DNA of 12,127 nt, taken from assembly GCA_026392145.1 (NCBI GenBank), contig JAPLCS010000262.1, forward strand, positions 1 through 12,127. Direction: 5' to 3'. The notes beneath the pieces were generated by a model. The model had not been told where the DNA came from. It was given only the letters and a program-made list of their open reading frames with translations, and did not search any database. Positions 5,638-12,127 of the stretch are shown piece by piece; within the stretch, counting starts at the first letter, position 1; each line of letters opens with the position of its first letter. The position numbers were made by a program, and so were the translations under genes. The DNA comes from Fimbriimonadales bacterium. Its GTDB lineage: Bacteria; Armatimonadota; Fimbriimonadia; Fimbriimonadales; Fimbriimonadaceae.

Positions 5638-8600
5638 ATGTATTCTATTAATCGAAACGGCCAGGAAATTCTGGAAGCTGATGCTTGTGGAATTGGATTT
5701 TTAGCTTCAAAAAATGGGGTTGCTACACATAGCATTGTTGAAAAAGCCCTTAAGCTCACCAAAAATTTTGATCACCGAGGCGCCTCAGGTCATGGTGCTG
5801 GAATCCAAATTGATATTCCCTGGGGCGTGCTTTCAGAGCGATTTCCTAAGTTTCATAAGTTAATTGCGAGGAGGTACTTAGCGCTTGGAATGTTCTTTTT
5901 TCCACAAGATGAAGCGCTCAGAAACATGTGCAAGTCGGTGGTGGAGGAATTGGCACTCATCGCCGGTTCTGAGGTTCTGTCTTGGGAACTAGTGCCGATT
6001 GACACACGAGCACTCGAGGCGGGCTCTTCTGCACTGAAAACAGTTCCAGTAGTGGAGCAGGCACTACTCAAGCACCCGGATAGGATGAGTGAAGATGCTT
6101 GGTTTGCTTGTCGTTATTTCCTGCGACTAGCGATTGATCACGATTTACATGAAATTGCAGGCGATGAATTTACAACCGTTTCACTCTCAAACCGAACGGT
6201 CGTTTACAAGGGGCTTTCTGATCTTTCGAAGATTGATGAACTCTATCCAGATTTGAAGAATGAGGATTTGGCTTCTCGTTTTGTCCTCTTTCACAGTCGA
6301 TACTGCACGAATACAACGACTGCTTGGAGGAGGGCACAGCCTTTTTGGTCGATTGCACACAACGGAGAGATATCGACAATCGCAGGGAATGTAGCTTGGT
6401 TTCAGGCGATTGGAAAAGATTTGGTTGCGAATCTGGTCAAGAAGTTCCCAAGTTTAGCTGGGATTGCTGAGCACGTTGAGGGCGTTATCTGCGCTGGAGG
6501 TAGTGACACTGCGAACCTTGATGACATGATGATTGCTTTGCTGGCTGGTGGTATGAGCTTTCCCCAGGCGATGCTTGGACTATTACCAAGTGCGGAAAAG
6601 GCATTAAAAGAGAATGATCCTCTGAGAGACTTTTATCAGGCGGCTCGAATTTATCTTGGCGCGTGTGATGGACCCGCCGCTCTGGTGGGATGCGATGGGA
6701 CAACCGCTGTAGCACACCTTGATCGTAATGGATTGCGACCCATGTGGGCTCAGGAATCTGAAGACTTTCTATTGGTGGCGTCGGAGCTTACGGGCACTAT
6801 TGATATTGGGTCGGTTTCCATTCAGAAGGTCTTGGGTACGGGGGAGACCTTACTTATTGATCTTGATAAGGGGAAAGTTCTTTACGATGAAGCGGTACGA
6901 GATTCGGTAGCGAGAGAGGATTTCCATCTAGTCTTTAGTCGAATAGTGGAGGGAGAAGAATCCACGTGCGTAGAACCGGAACTTAATCTATTGCCTATTC
7001 AGAAGAGCTTTGGGATGACTAAGGAGGACCTTGATGTTCTTATTTTGCCGATGGGAGATACTGGCAAGCAGCCACTGGGGGCGATGGGCGACGATACTTC
7101 GCCTGCGGCAATGTTGGATGTTTTGCCGCGTCGTATTGAGGATCATTTTAAGCTTCGTTTTGCTCAGGAAACGAGTCCTCCGGTTGATCCGATTCGAGAT
7201 GAATGGGTATTCGATACCTCTGCCACTATTGGAGACCGAACGGGCCTGTGGGCAAAATCTTCCGGTCACTTGTATAGCTTCAAGCATCGCGTCCTGAACT
7301 TGGGCGAAATAGAGTGGTTGAAGCATCAGGAGCGAGTCTGCGTTTTCTCGATTTTGGTTGACAAGTGTTGTGATTTGAATGCTGCGATGGAGCAGGCCTT
7401 GAGCGAGGCTGAAGTGTTGGCTGCGAAAGGTGGCGTTCTAGTAATCACGGATCGTTATCCATCTGAGAACCTGATTGCGTTGCCCAGTTTAAGATTTATG
7501 AGTCAACTCCATGACCGACTGGTGCAATTGGGGACCCGTCCACGAGTGGGACTTGTTGCGGATGTTGGTATTTGGGATGTTCACCATGTTTCACTGCACA
7601 TTGCGGTGGGAAGTGATGTTGTGTGCCCTTGGATTGGGTTATATTCCTTATCGCCGAGTGCGAGGCAGCCTTATATGGAAGCTCTTCGGAGTGGATTTGT
7701 TGAGGCAATGTCTATGATGGGAGTCACCCCAGCGGTTGCCTATTGTGGTTCTCGATTGATTGAGGCCCTTGGATTAGATAAGGAGTTTCTGGCGAGGGAG
7801 TTCCCTGGTGTGCCAGGTCATATCAGCGGAATTGGTGCGGAGATTCTGAATGCTGAGTGGTTACAGTTTCATTCTAATGGGTTTACGGAAGCGTTATCCG
7901 GTCTCGTGGACGCAGGTGAATTCAGACACACCAGAGATGGTAGGCGGCACGCGAACAATGCGGAAGTTGTTCGTTTGCTTCAGTCAGCGAGTGGGTTCTC
8001 CAAAAAGATTCATGAACATCGACCTGGAACACTTGAAGCATATCGAAGTTATTCCAAATTAGTTTCGGCACGGAGCCCGATTTCGATATTGGATTTGCTC
8101 GAAGTAAAACCAGGGACTGCGATTCCATTGGATGAGGTTGAGAGTGAGACCGCAATTCTGTGGCGCTTTATGGCTCCTGGAATGAGTGAGGGCGCACTGA
8201 GCGAACCCGCACATAGAGCGGTTGCCAAGGCATTTAATATCCTTCATCGCTATTGCCGGATTGTCAATGGTGGTGACTTTGCGGGAATTGGGCCAGTCGC
8301 TAACTCTGGCGAAGGCGGATTTGACAAGAAGAGAATCGGTACCTCGGAAGGGAATCGAAGTATTCAGTACGCGGGGGGGAGATTTACGATTACTCCGATG
8401 ACGGCTGCCTGCGCAGATGAAGCGGAAGTGAAGTTTGCCCAAGGGGCCAAACCTGGAAAGGGAGGTCAGTTGCCGGGTAAGAAAGTGTCGCCGATGGTTG
8501 CGAACCGCCGTGGTTGTGAACCGGGTTATGAATTGGTGAGCCCACCTATTAATCACAATTTGTATAGCATTGAAGACGTTAAATTGATGCTGGAATCTTG

Positions 8601-10101
8601 GCGTCATTTGAATCCGGAAGTGAACTGTTCTTTGAAGTTTGTTGCTACTACGGGAATTGAAATGGTAGCAGTCGGTGGCGTGAATGCTGGAGCGAATCGA
8701 ATTCATGTATCCGATGGATGTGGAGGGACCGGAGCGGCTAAGCGTGTCGACCAGAAGCACGCTGGAACGCCTGTCGCATCGGCGCTTCCGAAAGTCCATG
8801 ACATGCTGATTGACGAAGGGCTCCGTCAGTTTGTTGAGGTGAGTGTAGACGGTGGAGTGCAGAACGGTGAACAAGTGCTCAAACTTTGTTTGCTGGGTGC
8901 TGATAGGGTTGGCTTTGGAACTTCGTTGCTGGTCGCCATTGGGTGCTCTATGTTGAGAAAGTGCCACTTGAGTGGAATTGAACCTAATGACCCGCTCGGC
9001 AAGCGAAGACTAGGTTGCACTCCTGGAATTGCCACACAGGATCCGGAGTTCATCTCTCGGTTTAGTGGAAAGGCGGTGCATATTGCCCGATTCTTGAGAT
9101 TTGTTGCTCAAGATGTGAGGGAGCAAATGGCTAATCTGGGGATTCGTTCACTTGGCCAGGTGATTGGGCAGCGAGATTTGTTGATGGTGAAGCCTTTTTT
9201 GGCTGGCAAGGCTCGTATGCTTGATCTTACGCCGTTGGTTACATGCTCAAGAGAGAACATAACTTTGCGAGACTTTGGTTTGCAAAAGCAATCTACTCTG
9301 CCACAGATGAGAACTCAGGAATTGGAACTGGCTCAATATGTTTTGGATACCGGAAAGTCGACTGAGGTGATTCAGGAACTTTCCAATGCAGATAGATGTG
9401 TGGGAGTTGGTGCTGCTGGTCTTATTGCAAGAAAGCACGGTGATTTAGGAATTCCAAAGGGTGTTCTTCAGTTCATACACCACGGTGTCGCGGGACATTA
9501 TTACGCAGCGTACTCCGTTGATGGATTAAAGTTTGATATCAAGGGAAATGTCGCGGATTCGTGTTTTACTGCTGCCTATGGTGGGTTGCTGGTTGTAAAG
9601 AGTCCAACCCTGAGGTCAGGATTAGCTCTTGTTGGAAGTTGTTTCGGCTATGGGGCAAAAGGAGGCAAAGCGTTTATTGGTGGTCTTGCTGGCAACAGAT
9701 TTGGAATCTGCTTCCGTAAGAACCACGAGGGTGGCGGACCATGTGTGGTCGTTGAGGGAGTGGGTGCTAACGCCTTTCAGTACATGACAGGAGGAGTCGC
9801 CGTGGTGCTTGGACCAACGGGTGCGAATCTTGGTGCCGGGATGACCGGTGGAAAAGTGTATCTATTGGATGCTGATAATAGTTGTCTGAATCACCATTAT
9901 GTTAATTCTGAAGGGTTGTCTGAAGTTGAGAGCTACGAACTAAAGTCTTTGTTAGAGGAGCATTTGTTCCACACCGGCAGTGAAATTGCACGAGATATTC
10001 TCAGGGATTTTGAACCGAAGCGGTTTAGTATCGTGAAGACTCGATTGGCGCCCGAAACGTTACCTGAATGGAAAATTGAAGCAAGTCCGTCGACACGATA
10101 A
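5638..10101 (+). CDS. gltB: Glutamate synthase, large subunit (divergent GltB)
   Basis: Makes glutamate from glutamine and 2-oxoglutarate in the cytoplasm, the second half of the GS-GOGAT ammonium assimilation route. 1487 residues, a full-length large chain. Class II glutaminase domain: propeptide of 16 residues, then DACGIGF with C17 as the predicted nucleophile, HRG (46-48), AHNGEIS (240-246), GGSDTANLDD and DRNGLRP. Central domain: LPMGDTG (470-476), FAQETSPPVDPIRDE (about 507-521). FMN domain: GMSEGALS (848-855), NSGEGGFD (889-896), QGAKPGKGGQLPG (935-947), SDGCGGTGA (1025-1033). Cluster cysteines: C1103, C1109, C1127. C-terminal GXGXG beta-helix at about 1295-1440 (YMTGG, AGMTGGKVYLLD). 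Oddities: the loop after HRG is short and lacks the usual TGDG; HNGEIN has Ser in place of the last Asn; 17 residues separate the last two cluster cysteines where 4 is usual. No gltD follows, so the electron donor (NAD(P)H through a distant GltD, or ferredoxin) is unknown. The ATG is set by the propeptide length. Confidence 0.94.
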   Translation: MYSINRNGQEILEADACGIGFLASKNGVATHSIVEKALKLTKNFDHRGASGHGAGIQIDIPWGVLSERFPKFHKLIARRYLALGMFFFPQDEALRNMCKSVVEELALIAGSEVLSWELVPIDTRALEAGSSALKTVPVVEQALLKHPDRMSEDAWFACRYFLRLAIDHDLHEIAGDEFTTVSLSNRTVVYKGLSDLSKIDELYPDLKNEDLASRFVLFHSRYCTNTTTAWRRAQPFWSIAHNGEISTIAGNVAWFQAIGKDLVANLVKKFPSLAGIAEHVEGVICAGGSDTANLDDMMIALLAGGMSFPQAMLGLLPSAEKALKENDPLRDFYQAARIYLGACDGPAALVGCDGTTAVAHLDRNGLRPMWAQESEDFLLVASELTGTIDIGSVSIQKVLGTGETLLIDLDKGKVLYDEAVRDSVAREDFHLVFSRIVEGEESTCVEPELNLLPIQKSFGMTKEDLDVLILPMGDTGKQPLGAMGDDTSPAAMLDVLPRRIEDHFKLRFAQETSPPVDPIRDEWVFDTSATIGDRTGLWAKSSGHLYSFKHRVLNLGEIEWLKHQERVCVFSILVDKCCDLNAAMEQALSEAEVLAAKGGVLVITDRYPSENLIALPSLRFMSQLHDRLVQLGTRPRVGLVADVGIWDVHHVSLHIAVGSDVVCPWIGLYSLSPSARQPYMEALRSGFVEAMSMMGVTPAVAYCGSRLIEALGLDKEFLAREFPGVPGHISGIGAEILNAEWLQFHSNGFTEALSGLVDAGEFRHTRDGRRHANNAEVVRLLQSASGFSKKIHEHRPGTLEAYRSYSKLVSARSPISILDLLEVKPGTAIPLDEVESETAILWRFMAPGMSEGALSEPAHRAVAKAFNILHRYCRIVNGGDFAGIGPVANSGEGGFDKKRIGTSEGNRSIQYAGGRFTITPMTAACADEAEVKFAQGAKPGKGGQLPGKKVSPMVANRRGCEPGYELVSPPINHNLYSIEDVKLMLESWRHLNPEVNCSLKFVATTGIEMVAVGGVNAGANRIHVSDGCGGTGAAKRVDQKHAGTPVASALPKVHDMLIDEGLRQFVEVSVDGGVQNGEQVLKLCLLGADRVGFGTSLLVAIGCSMLRKCHLSGIEPNDPLGKRRLGCTPGIATQDPEFISRFSGKAVHIARFLRFVAQDVREQMANLGIRSLGQVIGQRDLLMVKPFLAGKARMLDLTPLVTCSRENITLRDFGLQKQSTLPQMRTQELELAQYVLDTGKSTEVIQELSNADRCVGVGAAGLIARKHGDLGIPKGVLQFIHHGVAGHYYAAYSVDGLKFDIKGNVADSCFTAAYGGLLVVKSPTLRSGLALVGSCFGYGAKGGKAFIGGLAGNRFGICFRKNHEGGGPCVVVEGVGANAFQYMTGGVAVVLGPTGANLGAGMTGGKVYLLDADNSCLNHHYVNSEGLSEVESYELKSLLEEHLFHTGSEIARDILRDFEPKRFSIVKTRLAPETLPEWKIEASPSTR

Positions 10102-10107
10102 CTGCGT

Positions 10108-10895
10108 TTAGGCAGGCAAGGAATCGAGGGCTAAACGGATGTTCCAGTGTGCTTCTTCGAGAGCGATTTTTGCCTCGTCGGCTGTCGCATTTGAGAGTTC
10201 ACAAACTATTCGCACACAACGATCTCTCAGTTTGGCGTTATTGGCTTTGACGTCTACCATCAGGTTCTCGATGACTTTGCCGTTGAGCACCATGGCACCT
10301 GTGGAAATTCGGTTGAGGGCAAGTTTTTGGGCGGTACCTGCTTTTAGCCTTGTGGAGCCGGTAAGCACTTCAGGACCTGTGTCCAATAGAATTCCAAGGT
10401 CAGCCTCTTCTAGAAGTGGGGTGTTGGGGTTGTTGGCGATTCCGCATGTCCAAACGCCTTTTTGTCGAGCGTGATTGACTGCTGAGAGCACGAAAGGCGT
10501 TGTTCCACTTGCGGCAAGTCCGATGAGGATATCGCCAGATTTCTTTGGATGGCTGCGACTTCGTCGTCTTCTGCGTCTTCTACGGCTCGACCAGTGGCGG
10601 TTGGGCCACCGCTTACGATCGCGACAAATCGATCGGGATCAATTCCAAAGGTAGGTGGCATTTCGGCTGCATCTGCCGTTGCGATTCTTCCGCTGGTACC
10701 CGAACCGGCGTAAAATATTCGGCCGCCTCTTTTGAACGTTGATGCCGCCTGCTCGATGGCTTGTGCCAGACCTGACTCTGCAAAGGTTAGTGCTTTTTGA
10801 ACTGCCGTTTCTTCCTCGTTCATTAGGCGGACAATTTCAGACGCGGACATTTTGTCTAGTCCCCGAGATCTTGGATTTCGTGATTCAGTTCCCAT
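10108..10895 (-). pseudogene. murQ: N-acetylmuramic acid 6-phosphate etherase MurQ, interrupted by a frameshift
   Basis: MurQ cleaves the lactyl ether of MurNAc-6-phosphate, giving GlcNAc-6-phosphate and D-lactate, in cytoplasmic peptidoglycan recycling. The first part (10895 down to about 10545) encodes TESRNPRSRGLD, the SIS sugar-phosphate loop GSGTSGR (64-70), DAAEMPPTFG with E78 matching the proposed catalytic Glu83 of the E. coli enzyme, and VEDAEDDE (105-112) matching the region of the second proposed Glu (114). After AAIQ (residue 117) the frame goes wrong. The -1 frame continues exactly as MurQ should: KKSGDILIGLAASGTTPF, then GPEVLTGSTRLKAGTAQKLAL and NLMVDVKANNAKLRDR, to a stop at 10108. 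The repaired protein would have about 262 residues, a little short at the C-terminus compared with E. coli. As written, translation gives a 161-residue truncated protein ending at 10410. The ATG overlaps the end of the kinase gene by 11 bases. True mutation, sequence error and recoding cannot be told apart here. Confidence 0.9.
10540..10546 (-). other. Frameshift point in murQ
   Basis: On the coding strand the region reads CCAAAGAAATCTGG. The upstream frame reads CAA AGA AAT CTG; the family-consistent downstream frame reads AAG AAA TCT GGC. Re-reading one A after CAA, or restoring one A to the AAA run (three T at 10544-10546 on the + strand), gives the continuous protein IQKKSGDI. This fits the loss of one base in a short A run. 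It is not a classical X-XXY-YYZ slippery heptamer. Confidence 0.85.
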
Positions 10896-11790
10896 GGTAA
10901 TGACCGTTTAATTCTTTGGCAAGATAGACCGCGCCGTACAGAGGTGGTTTAGTCAGTCGATGTACATTAAATTGCTTACCGCATACTGCTTTTTCGAGGT
11001 ATTCGATGAAGTAGTCACGGTAGATATGAGATGCTTTCCAGACTCCACCGCTCAAGCTTATATTTAAGATGTGTTTATCGGAGTGATATTTTTGAATGTG
11101 ATTGACGGTTACTTTGACTAACTCCGTCATGTTTCTATCGAGACTTTTAAGTGCGTATTCTTCGCCGGCAATGGCGTCGTGACCAATACATTTTGCGAGG
11201 CGTCCAAGAATGGTTGCGGGTGTCGGGGCCTTGTACACTCCTGTCACAATGACGGATTCTTCTAGGGAACCAAAGACCTCATTAATTGTCTTTTTCAAGT
11301 AATCGGTGGCTATTTGAGGGTTTTGGAGGAAGTGAGTGACCGCATCTTTACCGAAGAAGAAACCTGATCCCTCGTCTCCCAGGATGTAGCCTCTTCCGCC
11401 GCTTTTAACGATTGAATCGCCATACCGGGAGCATACGAGTGAGCCAGTGCCAGAAATCACGCAAACATCGGCATCGTTAGCAGCATAAAGAGCAGCCGTA
11501 TAATCGGGTTCCGCTCGATAGTTGGCTTCCACTTCGAACGTGTCTTGAAGAATACCGAGACCTCTTTCTCTACTTGTCTCACTTATGAGACCGGCAAAGC
11601 ATCCGCATACAAAATCAGGCGTCGGACAGCCTCGCGTAGCGCTAATGAGATTTCGGCGAAGACGACCCTCTGGTGTGGAAGCTAAATTTGCTGCTCCACT
11701 TTGACCTTGGAATAGAATGTTGCCTGAATCGTCTAAGGCAAGCACGCGGCTTGAAGAACCACCACAATCTAGGCCGACATAAACGCTCAT
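10885..11790 (-). CDS. BadF/BadG-family amino-sugar kinase (GlcNAc/MurNAc kinase-like)
   Basis: ATP-dependent kinase of the ASKHA superfamily. Numbering from the ATG at 11790 (301 residues): phosphate-1 loop GLDCGGSSSR (6-15), candidate catalytic Asp in EPDYTAAL (D96), phosphate-2 loop SGTGSLV (113-119), the family hallmark GGRGYILGDEGSG (131-143), and adenosine loop LSGGV (246-250). This matches N-acetylglucosamine kinases of the BadF/BadG/BcrA/BcrD group. A member of the same group in Clostridium acetobutylicum, MurK, phosphorylates both MurNAc and GlcNAc at O6. Because murQ overlaps its 3' end by 11 bases, I infer that MurNAc, and perhaps GlcNAc, is the substrate and that the product goes to MurQ. 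An earlier in-frame TTG at 11799 would add three residues; neither start has a good ribosome site. A weak promoter-like pair may lie just upstream. Kinase family is secure; the sugar is inferred from context. Confidence 0.9.
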   Translation of the reverse strand: MSVYVGLDCGGSSSRVLALDDSGNILFQGQSGAANLASTPEGRLRRNLISATRGCPTPDFVCGCFAGLISETSRERGLGILQDTFEVEANYRAEPDYTAALYAANDADVCVISGTGSLVCSRYGDSIVKSGGRGYILGDEGSGFFFGKDAVTHFLQNPQIATDYLKKTINEVFGSLEESVIVTGVYKAPTPATILGRLAKCIGHDAIAGEEYALKSLDRNMTELVKVTVNHIQKYHSDKHILNISLSGGVWKASHIYRDYFIEYLEKAVCGKQFNVHRLTKPPLYGAVYLAKELNGHYHGN

Positions 11791-11821
11791 TCCAAGCAAG
11801 AATAGTACCCGTTAGATGACC

Positions 11822-11851
11822 TTAACAAACCAGAATCTTTGCTCTGATTCT
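11822..11851 (-). terminator. Weak hairpin after the HIT-like gene
   Basis: AGAATC (11832-11837) and GATTCT (11846-11851) form a 6-base stem with an 8-base loop; on the - strand it is followed by the moderately T-rich GGTTTGTTA. It lies between the HIT-like stop (11860) and the kinase start. It could be a poor terminator or attenuator, but the stem is AT-rich and the U tract is interrupted. Confidence 0.25.
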
Positions 11852-11859
11852 CAGATTAT

Positions 11860-12127
11860 TCACGGTAAAACTTCGATATGTCCGCGTCGCTCAAGGATGC
11901 TGAGTAATGCCATTCGAAGTCGTTCTTGGGTGTCAAAATGAATGTCTGGGTCATACCAGGTGTCGATGTGGCGTTTAATTTCTTCTGGAAACGCGAGGGG
12001 TGGAAGTGTAATGAGTTCGGGGACTTCCCATTCGTACCGTGGCCACACGTGGGCATGTAGGAATGGATCTACGTTTCCATAGATTCCGTAGTTCACTCGT
12101 TTGCATTCGGTGACCAATTGAACGGCT
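11860..12127 (-). CDS. HIT-like (histidine triad) protein, C-terminal part, cut by window edge
   Basis: The frame is open to the right edge, so the start lies outside. About 89 residues are visible. The stretch YGIYGNVDPFLHAHVWPRY resembles the nucleotide-binding end of HIT proteins, which hydrolyse or transfer nucleotidyl groups (for example on diadenosine polyphosphates). The classic triad is His-x-His-x-His; here it reads HAHVWPR, so the third His is replaced by Trp while the first two are kept. The tail (EKL-type helix region with FDTQERLRMALLSILERRG) is helical and not diagnostic. A TTG at 12115-12117 could be read as a start, but it would cut off most of the HIT fold, and codons A-V-Q continue upstream of it in frame. 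It lies on the same strand as the kinase and murQ, 69 bases upstream of the kinase, possibly in one unit. Family assignment is moderate and the substrate unknown. Confidence 0.65.
   Translation of the reverse strand, partial: AVQLVTECKRVNYGIYGNVDPFLHAHVWPRYEWEVPELITLPPLAFPEEIKRHIDTWYDPDIHFDTQERLRMALLSILERRGHIEVLP

Noticed and set aside
8059..8967. Open frame of about 302 codons on the - strand inside gltB
   Set aside because: It lies entirely antisense to the conserved FMN domain of gltB, has a composition rich in Ser, Arg, His and Asn typical of a shadow frame, and shows no recognisable domain or ribosome site.
10102..10115. Hairpin CTGC-N6-GCAG between gltB and murQ as a two-way terminator
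   Set aside because: Only four base pairs and no T run on either side; too weak to call.
10108..10491. Separate gene starting at a GTG in the second half of murQ
   Set aside because: The sequence upstream of this GTG in the same frame already encodes MurQ residues (SGDILIGLAASG), so it is the continuation of a broken gene and not an independent gene with its own start.
10540..10550. Programmed -1 ribosomal frameshift site in murQ
   Set aside because: The sequence CCAAAGA is not a proper slippery heptamer, no clear downstream hairpin was seen, and MurQ is not known to be recoded; kept only as a minor alternative.
11856..12056. Second - strand open frame of 66 codons over the HIT-like gene
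   Set aside because: It overlaps the HIT-like frame, which carries the recognisable GNVDP and HAH motifs; the other frame has none.

Overview
This is a gene-dense bacterial chromosomal window with about 47% G+C (judged by eye). It holds ten protein-coding loci and no recognisable RNA genes, CRISPR arrays, insertion sequences or prophage parts. Longest stretch without a gene: 193 bp (5445-5637). Most of it looks like housekeeping and accessory metabolism, not a mobile island. A cluster of overlapping genes, TTG starts with otherwise sparse Shine-Dalgarno signals, a HAF-repeat exported protein, a lipobox lipoprotein and a divergent glutamate synthase suggest a diderm outside the well-studied phyla. 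Armatimonadota (Fimbriimonas-like) is my guess from the overall gene style; it is an inference and not proven.

Left region (1-3178, + strand): the C-terminal half of asparaginyl-tRNA synthetase (asnS), then a full-length MsbA/MdlB-type ABC exporter fusing membrane and ATPase domains, then an iron-siderophore/cobalamin-type ABC ATPase. The three genes overlap by 1 and 4 bases, so they are probably translated as one coupled unit. The last ATPase has no permease or binding protein here. Its 3' end overlaps, tail to tail, the 3' end of rsmG on the - strand (3156-3821).

Middle region (3822-10101, + strand): a divergent promoter region leads to a HAF-repeat exported protein with seven repeats, and 33 bp later a small lipocalin-like lipoprotein that ends at a strong intrinsic terminator (5505-5537). 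A separate promoter with a consensus -10 then drives a 1487-residue glutamate synthase large subunit (gltB). This protein has all the family domains but two unusual changes: a shortened loop in the glutaminase domain and a 13-residue insertion between the second and third cysteines of the iron-sulfur motif. No gltD follows.

Right region (10108-12127, - strand): the C-terminal part of a HIT-like protein (cut by the window edge), a BadF/BadG-type amino-sugar kinase, and murQ (MurNAc-6-phosphate etherase). The kinase and murQ overlap by 11 bases. Together they suggest recycling of cell-wall MurNAc: the kinase makes MurNAc-6-P and MurQ converts it to GlcNAc-6-P plus D-lactate. In this sequence murQ is broken by a single -1 frameshift near 10540-10546. 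Both halves are otherwise well conserved, so this is either a very recent mutation, a base-calling error or, less likely, recoding. gltB and murQ converge with only 6 bp between their stop codons.

I did not find a clearly new multi-gene system. The most interesting items are the remodelled GltB cluster motif, the murQ frameshift, and the HAF-repeat/lipoprotein pair.
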